Assembly: GCA_964242575.1 (NCBI GenBank)
Contig: CAXTCN010000012.1
Coordinates: forward strand, 12,585 to 76,584
Length of the DNA stretch: 64,000 bases
DNA from: JANPPS01 sp964242575
Lineage (GTDB): Bacteria; Pseudomonadota; Alphaproteobacteria; Acetobacterales; Acetobacteraceae
Direction of reading: 5' to 3'
Shown: positions 23,579-31,426 of the stretch, piece by piece
Layout of the letters: each line of letters starts with the position of its first letter
How positions within the stretch are numbered: the first letter of the stretch is position 1
Translations under genes and position numbers: made by a program
The notes under the pieces: generated by a model
What the model was told of the DNA's origin: nothing
Databases searched by the model: none
Seen by the model: the letters and a program-made list of their open reading frames with translations, nothing else

Positions 23579-24193
23579 ATGGCGTCACGCCGGGATTACA
23601 AGGCTGCACTAAGCAATCTCCACAGGCTCCGACGAGTTGGGCCGGGCACCATGCCGCTGTTCAAGCAGCTACATCAGTGGATTCAATCTCTTGACGTGCA
23701 TCATAGCGATGACCGAGAGGCAACGTTGATTGCGTTTACCTTCCTGGAACAGTCTCTTGAGATTCTGCTGTTGCAGCATTGGAGTCTGGTGGGGTCAGAA
23801 CGAGGTTCGAAGCTATTTAATTCGGCTGGTGAGCGGGATGCGGTGCTAGGTTCTGCATATTCTCGGGCCCTAATGGCAGAGTGTTTGGGATTGATAAGCA
23901 ATAATACCTTCAAAGACGTACAAACTGTAAACTTTATTAGGAACACATTTGCCCACTCAGGACACTCGATTAATTACGGTAATGATGATATTGAGACTTT
24001 ATCCCACCTGAATACGATGGGCCAGTTTGGAGAAAGACACACAATAACGCTTGAGAATGGGTCTGCTCTGTTCAATCTTAATCTGAGTACTGCCAGGTCG
24101 CGTATTTTCTCCTTTATTCTGTTCTTTTCTCTTTACTGCACAGTCTCCCCTGCTGACGACGGTGAAAAGCCGTTTAAGTCTGTGTTCTCTTAA
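23579..24193 (+). CDS. MltR/DUF4145-like (HEPN-fold) protein
   Basis: A 204-residue protein starting at ATG 23579 (MASRRDYKAALSNLHRL). The central part follows the MltR-type layout: LIAFTFLEQSLEILLLQHW, then GSAYSRALMAECLGLIS, then VNFIRNTFAHSG, the RNxFAHS motif being the conserved RxxxxH-like signature of HEPN-fold proteins of this type. MltR in E. coli represses mannitol genes, but distant relatives occur with phage and defence loci. Lower GC than the structural genes. The C-terminus ends in a hydrophobic run (FSFILFFSLYCTVS), which is unusual. Confidence 0.6.
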   Translation: MASRRDYKAALSNLHRLRRVGPGTMPLFKQLHQWIQSLDVHHSDDREATLIAFTFLEQSLEILLLQHWSLVGSERGSKLFNSAGERDAVLGSAYSRALMAECLGLISNNTFKDVQTVNFIRNTFAHSGHSINYGNDDIETLSHLNTMGQFGERHTITLENGSALFNLNLSTARSRIFSFILFFSLYCTVSPADDGEKPFKSVFS

Positions 24194-24269
24194 GATAGCC
24201 CTAGCCAACGCGCCGGGCACTTCCCCGTGGTCGCAAGCGGCAACCAAGGCGGCAGCAGCGGCAGAGTGC

Positions 24270-24626
24270 TCAGGAGGACGCCGCCGCGGATGGAGGTTGC
24301 CCGAACCCGAACACACCAAAGAAGCTGGCGCGATGCGCAGCCAGCCACGCCGGCGCGGCATGGCCCAGCGTGCCGGTGATCACCGACCGGTCAAGCGTCG
24401 CGATCTTGTCGAAACGCACGACGGACGGCACCTTGAGGCCGGTGTCGGCAGTGGCGGCAATGGGCGCGGTGCCAGGCCCGGCACGCGGCACGGACGTGAT
24501 GAAGCATACCACAGGGTCCGAACGCCCATCGTTGTCACGCGACACCACCCGGGCCGGACGGCGCTTGTCGCCCGACAGATCGGTGAACGGGAACCGCGCC
24601 AGGACGATGCTGCCGAACGCGCACGC
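24270..24626 (-). pseudogene. PemK/MazF-type toxin with broken 5' end
   Basis: The frame reads FGSIVLARFPFTDLSGDKRR, ARVVSRDNDGRSDPVVCFITS, KVPSVVRFDKIATLDRSVITG and LAAHRASFFGVFGFG, the full core of a PemK/MazF endoribonuclease (beta-barrel RNase cutting mRNA at specific triplets). However, no start codon exists between the TAG at 24627-24629 and a GTG at 24548. The codons before that TAG read MRPGW, close to how such toxins begin (MRPGD), so a stop or small insertion seems to have severed the N-terminus. Translation from the internal GTG would lose the FPFTD strand. It is the partner of the antitoxin at 24627. Confidence 0.7.
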
Positions 24627-24845
24627 CTACCAGCCCGGCCTCATCAAGTCGGCGTCAGTATAAAGGTCAGGCTCCTCAGCCAGCCAGTCGAACGCGCCGC
24701 CGGCCTGCGCCAAGGCCGCCATGGGCAAATCCGCGTCACCGATTACCTCCACCAGCACATGCACCCGCGTGCCGGCGGCGATGCCGCGGCGGACCAGTTC
24801 GGCCGAGACCTGTCCGGCCTCGGCGTCAAGCGCGATCTTCTGCAT
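24627..24845 (-). CDS. Antitoxin of the PemK/MazF module
   Basis: A 72-residue protein starting at ATG 24843-24845. It contains QVSAELVRRGIAAGTRVHVLVEVI, an AbrB/RHH-like beginning, and an acidic C-terminus, GGAFDWLAEEPDLYTDADL, typical of the toxin-binding tail of antitoxins. It sits directly upstream of, and in frame with, the toxin core. Its last residues (MRPGW) look like a toxin N-terminus, suggesting the antitoxin stop originally lay elsewhere. With the toxin broken, the module is probably inactive. Confidence 0.65.
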   Translation of the reverse strand: MQKIALDAEAGQVSAELVRRGIAAGTRVHVLVEVIGDADLPMAALAQAGGAFDWLAEEPDLYTDADLMRPGW

Positions 24846-25002
24846 CAAGCCGTCTCCCTCTCAACACCCAACCTACTCCGGCCAAGCCGCTCCTGTCCGC
24901 CCTGATGTGCGCAACAGGCGATGCGCGACGTTCGTAAGAAAACAATCCTTGCCCCGCAACCCCACAAAGTCCATGCCATCCCGATAGAATGCCGGGGGGC
25001 GC
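24846..25002. other. Intergenic region before the portal gene
   Basis: 157 bases between the divergent antitoxin and portal genes. It likely holds both promoters. ATAGAATGCCGGGGGGCGC precedes the portal ATG and supplies a G-rich ribosome-binding sequence. Nothing else recognised. Confidence 0.35.
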
Positions 25003-26385
25003 ATGTTCCAAACCATCTGCGACACGATACCGCGCGACCCGGACGCCTCCGCCCGAGCGCGCCGGCTGGAACTGATGGGGCAGGTGCTGGACGGCACCCT
25101 GTATGACGCCCTGCCGCACGAGTTCCATGAGGAACGCTCGGCGTCCGGCGAGTACATCCCGCTGCGGCGCAGGCGCCCGTCGGTGCGGTACGCCCTGGCG
25201 CGCGTGGTGGTGGAGGACAGCGTGGCGCTGCTGTTCAGCGCCGGGCACTTCCCGGTGGTCGCCAGCGATAACGAGGCGGTGCGGGACGCCCTGTTGGCGC
25301 TGGGGCGGGAGTGCCGGTTGAACCGGGTGATGACCGACGCGGCCATCCGCGGCAGCGTCGGCTCGGTCGCCATCCTGATGCGCGTGCTGCAAGGCCGGGT
25401 GTTCCTGGACGTGCTGGACACGGCCTGGCTGGTCCCGGCGTGGGAGCCGGACGCGCCGGACGTGCTGGCGCGCGTGGTGGAGCGCTACAAGGTGCCGGGC
25501 GCCGAACTCGCGGCGGCGGGCTACGCCGTTGCGGACCCGGCCGCCGCGTACTGGTTCCAGCGGGAATGGGACACCGAGCACGAAACCTGGTTCCATCCGC
25601 ACGCCGTGGGCGCGTCGGATGCGCCGCAGCGGGACCGGGGGCGCAGCGTGCGGCACGGCCTGGGGTTCGTGCCGGTGGCGTGGATACGCAACCTGCCCGG
25701 CGGCATCGCCCCCGACGGCGCATGCACGTTCCGCGCGGCGGTCGAGACCGGGATCGAGATCGACTACCAGCTCAGCCAAGCCGGGCGGGGCCTCAAGTAC
25801 TCGAGCGACCCTACGCTGCTCATCAAGGAACCCGCCGGCATCGAGGGCGAGCTGGTGCGCGGCGCGGGCAACGCCCTGGTGGTGGGGGAAAAGGGCGACG
25901 CGCGCCTGCTGGAGATCGGCGGCACAGCCGCTGCGGCGGTGCTGGACTACGTGCGGACGCTGCGGGAGCTGGCGCTGGAGGGCGTGCACGGCAACCGCGC
26001 GGACGCGAGCCGGCTGACCGCGCAGTCCGGCCGGGCGATGGAGATGATGAACCAGGGCCTGGTGTGGCTCGCGGACCAACTGCGCGTCAGTTACGGCGAG
26101 GGGCTGCTGCAACTGTGCCGGATGATGCTGCGGGCCGGCGCGCGCTATCCGCTGCGGGTGGGCGGCGCGCTGGTCGGGCCGCTGGATGCCGAGGCCGGGC
26201 TGAGCCTGGTGTGGCCGCCCTGGTACCCCGCCACCAGCGAGGACCGGGCGCGGGACGCGGGCACGGTCATTGCACTGGTGGAGGCCGGGCGCATGAGCGA
26301 GGCGACGGCGCTGCGATTGTTGGCGGCGGACTGGGGTTTCGACCCGGCTGCCGAGGCTAAACGCTTGGAAGGGAACGCGAAATGA
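25003..26385 (+). CDS. Phage portal protein
   Basis: A 460-residue protein forming the dodecameric DNA gateway at the capsid vertex. The ATG at 25003 follows a G-rich RBS. Features of the SPP1 gp6-like portal class include RRPSVRYALARVVVEDSVALLFSAG near residues 58-82, AILMRVLQGRVFLDVLDTAW, FVPVAWIRNLPGG, and a long helical region ETGIEIDYQLSQAGRGLKYSS then GRAMEMMNQGLVWLADQLR (crown/stem region). The WPPWYPATSEDRARDAGTV segment near the C-terminus is common to portals. The next gene overlaps its stop by four bases. Intact length. Confidence 0.9.
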   Translation: MFQTICDTIPRDPDASARARRLELMGQVLDGTLYDALPHEFHEERSASGEYIPLRRRRPSVRYALARVVVEDSVALLFSAGHFPVVASDNEAVRDALLALGRECRLNRVMTDAAIRGSVGSVAILMRVLQGRVFLDVLDTAWLVPAWEPDAPDVLARVVERYKVPGAELAAAGYAVADPAAAYWFQREWDTEHETWFHPHAVGASDAPQRDRGRSVRHGLGFVPVAWIRNLPGGIAPDGACTFRAAVETGIEIDYQLSQAGRGLKYSSDPTLLIKEPAGIEGELVRGAGNALVVGEKGDARLLEIGGTAAAAVLDYVRTLRELALEGVHGNRADASRLTAQSGRAMEMMNQGLVWLADQLRVSYGEGLLQLCRMMLRAGARYPLRVGGALVGPLDAEAGLSLVWPPWYPATSEDRARDAGTVIALVEAGRMSEATALRLLAADWGFDPAAEAKRLEGNAK

Positions 26386-26747
26386 GCAACGAGAACGAGA
26401 TTGAAGTCGAAGCCGAGGTGCCGGCGGAGGTGCTGGCGTTGCGTGCGCGCCTGGTGCAGGCCGAGTTGCGCACGGAGGCGGTGCGGGCGGGCATCGTGGA
26501 CCTGGACGGGGTGAAGCTGCTGGACGCGACCGGGCTGTCGTTGAACGCGGCCGGGGAGCTGGAGGGCGGGCCTGCGTTGATCGCCGGGCTGCGGGCCTCG
26601 AAGCCGTGGCTGTTCGGCCGCAGCAGCAGCAGCGCGTCGGTGGCGCCGCGGGCCACGCCGCCCAAGCCGCGCCTGGCGACGGAGATGAGCCTGGAGGAGT
26701 GGCGGGCCGCGCGGGCGGAGTTGTTGCGCCGGGGCCGCGTCATCTAA
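26382..26747 (+). CDS. Putative scaffolding/head-assembly protein
   Basis: A 121-residue acidic protein overlapping the portal stop (ATGA). The N-terminus is Glu-rich (SNENEIEVEAEVPAEVLALR), then RAGIVDLDGVKLLDATGLSL and an SSSSASVAPRATPPKPRLAT linker followed by MSLEEWRAARAELLRRGRV. Position between portal and capsid, acidity and helicity fit a small scaffold or GP20-like protein. The normal capsid gene is displaced by 3.3 kb of cargo. No head-maturation protease is seen. Confidence 0.6.
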   Translation: MSNENEIEVEAEVPAEVLALRARLVQAELRTEAVRAGIVDLDGVKLLDATGLSLNAAGELEGGPALIAGLRASKPWLFGRSSSSASVAPRATPPKPRLATEMSLEEWRAARAELLRRGRVI

Positions 26748-26803
26748 ACCATTCCTTAACCTTCCGGGCGCATCCTGACACCAGGAAGCAGCGGTCTGCG
26801 GTT

Positions 26804-28540
26804 ATGGACGGTGGGATGGCAACAAAGGTCGGGCAGCGTCTGGAGGCGTGGGACAAGGCGGCGGACTTGCAGGCGCAAGTGCGCCTGCGGGACCGCGCGC
26901 TGGACAAGCTGCGCCAGGGCCTGTGCGTGTTCGACGGGCAACGGCGGCTGCTGCTGTTCAACAAGCGTTACGCGGAGATGTACAGCCTGCGGCCGGAGGA
27001 CCTGTGGGTCGGCATGACGCTCACGCAGGTCACGGATTTGCGGGACGCGGCGGGCACCGGGCCAGACATGCTGATGGAGGAGTACTTGGCCTGGCGGAAC
27101 CGCATCCAGGTCACGGTTGGCATGACCGAGACCGTCGTCACGCTGCGCAACGGCGACGTGCACGAAATCCATCATGAGCCGACGCCGGACGGCGGCTGGG
27201 TGGCGACGTTCGACGACATCACCGAGCGGCGCCGGAGCGAGCGGCGCATCCAGCACATGGCGCACCACGACGCGCTGACTGGCTTGCCGAACCGGGCGCT
27301 GTTCGCGGAGCGGCTGGCCCGCATGGTGGAGCGTCTGGGCCGGGCCGACCCGCTGGTGGCGGTGCTGTGCCTGGACCTCGACCGGTTCAAGGAGGTGAAC
27401 GACATGCTCGGGCACCCGGCCGGGGACCTGCTGCTGCGGCAGGTGTCGGAGCGGATGCGCCACGAGGTGCGGCAGGCGGACACGCTGGCGCGGCTGGGCG
27501 GGGACGAGTTCGCGGTGATATTGCACGCGCTGACGGCGCCCGCGGAGGCCGCCAAGTTCGCGGACCGCATCATCGCCGCGCTGTCGGCGCCGTTCGACCT
27601 TGAGGTGCAAACGGTGACGATCGGCGTCAGCATCGGCATCGCGCTGTGTTCCGGCGGCGAGCGGCGGCTGGACCCGGACCACGTGCTGCGCTGCGCGGAC
27701 ACGGCGCTGTACCGGGCCAAGGCGGAGGGGCGGAACGGCTACCGGTTCTTCCAGCCCGGCATGGACCGGCGGCTGCAACAGCGCCGCTCCGTGGAACGCG
27801 ACCTGCGGCAGGCGCTGGCGACGGGCCAGTTCACGCTGCACTACCAGCCGCAATTCGACCTCGTGACCCGGCGCATGACCGGCGTCGAGGCGCTGCTGCG
27901 CTGGCCGCACCCGGAGCGCGGCATGGTCCCGCCGACTGAGTTCATCCCGGTGTGCGAGGAAACCGGGCTGATCGTGCCGGTGGGCGCGTGGGCGCTGCGG
28001 ACCGCGTGCGCGCAGGCGGCGCAGTGGCCCGGCATCAGGCTCGCGGTGAACCTGTCGCCGGTGCAGGTGCGCGGCAACGGGTTGGTGGACCTGGTGGCGG
28101 AGGTGCTGCGGGACACCGGCCTGGCGCCGGGCCTGCTGGACCTGGAAATCACCGAGGGCCTGCTATTGCAGGACACGGAGCAGGTGCTGGAGACGCTGCG
28201 TGGGATCCGCGCGCTGGGCGTGGGGATCGTGCTGGACGATTTCGGGACGGGGTATTCGAGCCTCAGCTACTTGCGGCGGTTCCCGTTCGACAAGCTGAAG
28301 ATCGACCGCGGGTTCGTGGCGAACGTCACGGACGACGTGGGCGACGCGGCCATCGTGCAGGCGGTGGCGACGCTGGGCCGCGCGCTCGGGATGCGGGTGA
28401 ACGCGGAGGGGATCGAGACGCCGGGGCAGCTTGCGCGCTTGCAGGCGCTGGGGTGCGACGAGGGCCAGGGCTACTTGCTGGGCCGGCCGGCGGCGGCGGC
28501 GGATTTGGATGTGACGGAGCGCCTGGGTTTGCTGGGGTAG
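26804..28540 (+). CDS. PAS-GGDEF-EAL c-di-GMP enzyme inside the head gene cluster
   Basis: A 578-residue cytoplasmic signalling protein (ATG 26804; an ATG at 26816 is possible). A PAS_7-like sensor occupies about residues 35-145 (GLCVFDGQRRLLLFNKRYAEMYSL; VATFDDITERR). The diguanylate cyclase domain has NALFAER-like and DLDRFKEVND segments and intact GGDEF at 232-236, with an RxxD inhibitory site (RQAD, 223-226). The phosphodiesterase domain has intact EAL at 362-364, LAVNLSPVQ, DDFGTGYSSLSYL and KIDRGFV. Both domains look active. It has no membrane segment. It lies between scaffold-like and capsid genes and its 3' end is duplicated at 29171, showing recombination here. Confidence 0.93.
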   Translation: MDGGMATKVGQRLEAWDKAADLQAQVRLRDRALDKLRQGLCVFDGQRRLLLFNKRYAEMYSLRPEDLWVGMTLTQVTDLRDAAGTGPDMLMEEYLAWRNRIQVTVGMTETVVTLRNGDVHEIHHEPTPDGGWVATFDDITERRRSERRIQHMAHHDALTGLPNRALFAERLARMVERLGRADPLVAVLCLDLDRFKEVNDMLGHPAGDLLLRQVSERMRHEVRQADTLARLGGDEFAVILHALTAPAEAAKFADRIIAALSAPFDLEVQTVTIGVSIGIALCSGGERRLDPDHVLRCADTALYRAKAEGRNGYRFFQPGMDRRLQQRRSVERDLRQALATGQFTLHYQPQFDLVTRRMTGVEALLRWPHPERGMVPPTEFIPVCEETGLIVPVGAWALRTACAQAAQWPGIRLAVNLSPVQVRGNGLVDLVAEVLRDTGLAPGLLDLEITEGLLLQDTEQVLETLRGIRALGVGIVLDDFGTGYSSLSYLRRFPFDKLKIDRGFVANVTDDVGDAAIVQAVATLGRALGMRVNAEGIETPGQLARLQALGCDEGQGYLLGRPAAAADLDVTERLGLLG

Positions 28541-28604
28541 GGCGTGTTGCGGACCTGGCGTGCGGTTGTGATTGCTTGAGCGGCGAACGGTCGCCTATCG
28601 ACCC
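28431..28604 (+). repeat. Direct repeat copy 1 (3' end of GGDEF-EAL gene)
   Basis: About 172 bases spanning the last 36 codons of the GGDEF-EAL gene and 60 bases beyond, repeated with about 90% identity at 29171-29342. Both copies keep the stop and the trailing GGTCGCCTATCGACCC. Similarity stops abruptly on both sides (see copy 2). Confidence 0.9.
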
Positions 28605-28664
28605 ACCGCGGATGTCCCGCGCTTTGGATTGCACACCTGCACGGATCGTGTTCAGCTTTGCAGC

Positions 28665-29090
28665 ATGTTCCGAGAAGCGGCGTGCCAGTGCGGACAGCTC
28701 GTGATCCGCTGCAGCGGCGAGCCGGCCGGTGTGTCGCTTTGCCACTGCTTCGATTGCCAGCGCCGAACGGGCTCGGCCTTCGGCATCGGAGCCTTCTTCG
28801 CCAGGGAACAGGTCACGGTCTCGAAGGGGTCGTCGAACCGGTTTAGGCGAGGGTCTGACAGCGGCTCGGAAATCACGGCCCACTTCTGCGGAGCCTGTGG
28901 ATCGACGGTGTGGTGGGAGCCTGAGCGTTTCCCGTCAATGGTGGGCGTCGCGGTCGGCGCGTTCGCGGACCCGGACTTTCCCACGCCGGTGCAAGCCACC
29001 TGGGACAAGCGACGGCACCGGTGGCTGCAGCTTCCAGATGAGGTCGTCAGCCACCCGCAAAGCACTGTGCGGGTGGCGCCGCGCGAATGA
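28665..29090 (+). CDS. GFA-family (CENP-V) zinc protein
   Basis: A 141-residue protein from ATG 28665 (MFREAACQCGQLVIRC). The GFA fold signature is complete: ACQCGQ (first CxC pair), CHCFDCQRRTGSAFG (CxxC plus catalytic-type region), and FCGACGSTVWWE (CxxC). Relatives are annotated as glutathione-dependent formaldehyde-activating enzymes, though most have other or unknown substrates. It lies alone between two copies of a direct repeat and was therefore probably brought in as a unit together with that repeat. A second, unrelated GFA gene is at 55763. Confidence 0.9.
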   Translation: MFREAACQCGQLVIRCSGEPAGVSLCHCFDCQRRTGSAFGIGAFFAREQVTVSKGSSNRFRRGSDSGSEITAHFCGACGSTVWWEPERFPSMVGVAVGAFADPDFPTPVQATWDKRRHRWLQLPDEVVSHPQSTVRVAPRE

Positions 29091-29170
29091 CCGCCAGCCA
29101 CCACGGGCGGCGGTTCACATTCTAAGCGAGCACAGCCACGGGCAGGGTCCATAACGCCCTGAAAGGCCAG

Positions 29171-29342
29171 TTTCGCGCCTGCAGGCGCTGGGGTGCGACG
29201 AGGGCCAGGGCTACTTGCTGGGCCGACCGGCGGCGGCGGATTTGGACGTGACGGAGCGCCTGGGCCTGTTGGGCTAGAGGGTGTTGCGGACCTCGCCTGC
29301 GGTTGCGGCGGCTCAGGCGGCTAACGGTCGCCTATCGACCCC
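29171..29342 (+). repeat. Direct repeat copy 2 flanking the GFA cassette
   Basis: A copy of 28431-28604 about 740 bases downstream. It includes the coding end of an EAL domain (LGCDEGQGYLLGRPAA... to a TAG stop at 29275-29277) but no upstream coding part, so it is not a gene. Differences include a 3-base loss in an Ala run and scattered substitutions. The two copies bracket 28605-29170. Confidence 0.9.
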
Positions 29343-29360
29343 TAAGAAGTGCGGCTCCGA

Positions 29361-29591
29361 TCAGCGGCCCAGCTTGAGCCTGGTTTCAGCCCTCGCCAAC
29401 AACTCCTCAAACAACTCGGTCGCAGTTTCTATGTTGATTTCTTCGTCTTCGTCGGCTGGTTGGTAGTGTTTGAGCTGGCTTATGACGCCTTTGCAGCGAC
29501 GAATGACGCTTTGCATGTCCGTTTCCCTGCGAGCACCTTCATACAAAGACAACGCCTGCTCGACGAACAGCGAAAATCCTGGCCTCGGCAA
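29361..29591 (-). CDS. Small acidic protein, second of a pair
   Basis: A 76-residue protein with a TTG start at 29589-29591, preceded by AAGTGTAGGGG. Sequence MPRPGFSLFVEQALSLYEG, then DMQSVIRRCKGVISQLKHYQ, DEDEEINIETATELFEEL. It is helical and acidic. No family recognised. It follows the gene ending at 29606 by 14 bases on the same strand, so the two are likely co-transcribed against the direction of the phage structural operon. Lower GC than its neighbours. Confidence 0.5.
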   Translation of the reverse strand: MPRPGFSLFVEQALSLYEGARRETDMQSVIRRCKGVISQLKHYQPADEDEEINIETATELFEELLARAETRLKLGR

Positions 29592-29605
29592 CCCCTACAC
29601 TTGCT

Positions 29606-29794
29606 TCAAGACTTTGCTGTTTCCTTGAGTTCCAGGCCGACTGGTTTTGCGAGGAGGCGTTCAACAAACGGGTTTATCTCTGTTTCCTGACTTCCCCTTT
29701 CGCGCAGCTTCCGTGCGGCAATTCGCCGGAACGCATCCTCGCCGCTTTCGGTCATCGACTTTCGTTCGTCGAACATGAGCGACTTAAAAGACAT
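29606..29794 (-). CDS. Small basic protein, first of a pair
   Basis: A 62-residue protein from ATG 29792-29794 (MSFKSLMFDERKSMTESG), with GGAGGTGACG just upstream, a strong ribosome-binding site. An in-frame extension to 29905 is possible but lacks such a site. It continues EDAFRRIAARKLRERGSQETEINPFVERLLAK. No family recognised. Together with the 76-residue acidic product that follows, the basic/acidic pairing and antisense orientation resemble a toxin-antitoxin-like or anti-repressor pair, without direct evidence. Confidence 0.5.
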   Translation of the reverse strand: MSFKSLMFDERKSMTESGEDAFRRIAARKLRERGSQETEINPFVERLLAKPVGLELKETAKS

Positions 29795-30100
29795 CGTCAC
29801 CTCCGCTGTGAACAATACTCCGAACAGCGTGGAGGTGCTACCTCGCTGGCCGGCGAGGCCTGCTTCCCCGCACAGCTTCTCCGAAGCGGACCGGCTGCTC
29901 CCCATTACAGGCGGCGGCTCATAGTCTAGGAGGGCGTCGCCGGCAGGGAAAAAATTCCTTGACCGCGCGCCCCACGAAGTCGATACCTTTTACCCATGAT
30001 GGCGGCCCCCGCGATGCGGATGGGCCGGCGTCGACCGGGACGATTAACCCGGCGTGGCCCCAGGGCTGCGCCGGGCTTCATGCGTTTGTGGGGTTTATTC

Positions 30101-31423
30101 ATGGGCATCCAAAACTTTCCGGCCATTCTCCAACCGATCATCCAACAGGGCTTCCTGGAGCGGGAGTTCCAGCAGGCCATGCACTCGCGGCTGGGGTACC
30201 GGGCCTGCGCGGACCGGCAGGAGTTCGCGGTCGGCATCGGCGAGACGCTGACCAAGACACGGGCCGGGCTGAAGGCGGCGGTGACGACGCCGATGCCGCC
30301 GGCCACCAACACCAACTTCGACAACGGCCTGACGCCGACCGGGTGGGGGGTGGAGCAGTACACGCTGACCATCAACCACTACGCCGCCACGACGGACCTT
30401 AATATGGTGACCTCGCGGGTCGGCATCCAGGGCCAGTTCCTGCAGAACGCCGCCATCAACGGCGAGCAGGCGGCGCGTTCCCTGGACGAATTGGCGCGCA
30501 ACGCGTTGTTCGCGCCGTATTTCGGCGGCAACACGCGGGTGCGGACGGCGCTCGGCACGGCCGGGCCGGTGGTGGCGGTCGATGACTTGCGCGGGTTCAT
30601 GACGGCGTTCGTGAACGGGGTGCAGGGTCCGGTCGGCGGCGTCACGAGCCTCACCATCACGCTCAGCGCCGGGGTGTATCAGGTGGTCGGCACCACGGCG
30701 GACGCGACCAGCGTCAGCCTCACGCCCGGCGGCGTGTCGGGCACGCTCACGCTGTCGAGCAACGCCAGCGTGTCGGACGCGGCGCTGAATAGCCCGGTGC
30801 AGTCGTCCAACGCCAGCGTGGTGATCCGGCCCGGTGGGCGCGGCACGACGGCGGCGTTGCAGGCGGGCGACACGCTCAGCATCGGCTCCCTGTTGGACGC
30901 CGTGAGCAAGCTGCGGCTGAACGCGGTGCCGGAAATCGACGGCGCTTACAACTGCTACCTCGACCCCGTGAGCGCGCGGCAACTGTTCTCGGACGGGGAT
31001 TTCCGCCAGTTGTTCCAAGGCTCCATCGGCGCGAACCAAGTGTTCCAGCAGGGAATGGTCAACGATTTCCTGGGGTTGCGCTTTGTATCCACCACGGAGG
31101 CTTACGTGCAGCCGCATCCGTCGCTCGCGGGCGTGGTGGTGCGGCGTCCGCTCGTGGTCGGCCAGGGCGCGCTCATTGAGGGCGACTTCGCCGGCATGGC
31201 CGCCAGCGACATCGCGCCGCGCGACAGCCTGGTGAGCGTGGTGGACGGGATCGCGATGGTGACGCGGGAGCCGATGGACCGGTTGCAGCAGATCATCGCG
31301 CAAAGCTGGTACTGGATCGGCGGCTTCTGCGCGCCGAGCGACACGCTGACCAACCCGAGCGTGGTGCCGACCGCGACCAACGCGGCGTTCAAGCGGGCGG
31401 TGATGATCGAGCACGTGGGGTAA
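30101..31423 (+). CDS. Phage major capsid protein
   Basis: A 440-residue protein; ATG 30101 (MGIQNFPAILQPIIQQGFLE) is the family-like start, with further in-frame ATGs upstream to 29996. The N-terminal region reads FQQAMHSRLGYRACADRQEF and TPMPPATNTNFDNGLTPTGW, then YTLTINHYAATTDLNMVTSR and QAARSLDELARNALF. A central beta-rich insertion (SLTITLSAGVYQVVG; LTLSSNASVSDAALNS) precedes AYNCYLDPVSARQLFSDGDF, typical of capsid proteins assembled without a fused scaffold. Position, size and absence of membrane or enzyme motifs support the call. The exact capsid family (HK97-fold N4-gp56-like) is uncertain. Confidence 0.8.
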   Translation: MGIQNFPAILQPIIQQGFLEREFQQAMHSRLGYRACADRQEFAVGIGETLTKTRAGLKAAVTTPMPPATNTNFDNGLTPTGWGVEQYTLTINHYAATTDLNMVTSRVGIQGQFLQNAAINGEQAARSLDELARNALFAPYFGGNTRVRTALGTAGPVVAVDDLRGFMTAFVNGVQGPVGGVTSLTITLSAGVYQVVGTTADATSVSLTPGGVSGTLTLSSNASVSDAALNSPVQSSNASVVIRPGGRGTTAALQAGDTLSIGSLLDAVSKLRLNAVPEIDGAYNCYLDPVSARQLFSDGDFRQLFQGSIGANQVFQQGMVNDFLGLRFVSTTEAYVQPHPSLAGVVVRRPLVVGQGALIEGDFAGMAASDIAPRDSLVSVVDGIAMVTREPMDRLQQIIAQSWYWIGGFCAPSDTLTNPSVVPTATNAAFKRAVMIEHVG

Positions 31424-31426
31424 GTC

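Noticed and set aside
23382..23579. 65-codon plus-strand frame with CxxC
   Set aside because: No RBS, no homology pattern and overlap with the start of the MltR-like gene; considered chance.
24162..24905. Plus-strand 247-codon frame over the PemK/MazF module
   Set aside because: Antisense to a recognisable toxin core; composition is Arg/Gly-rich shadow.
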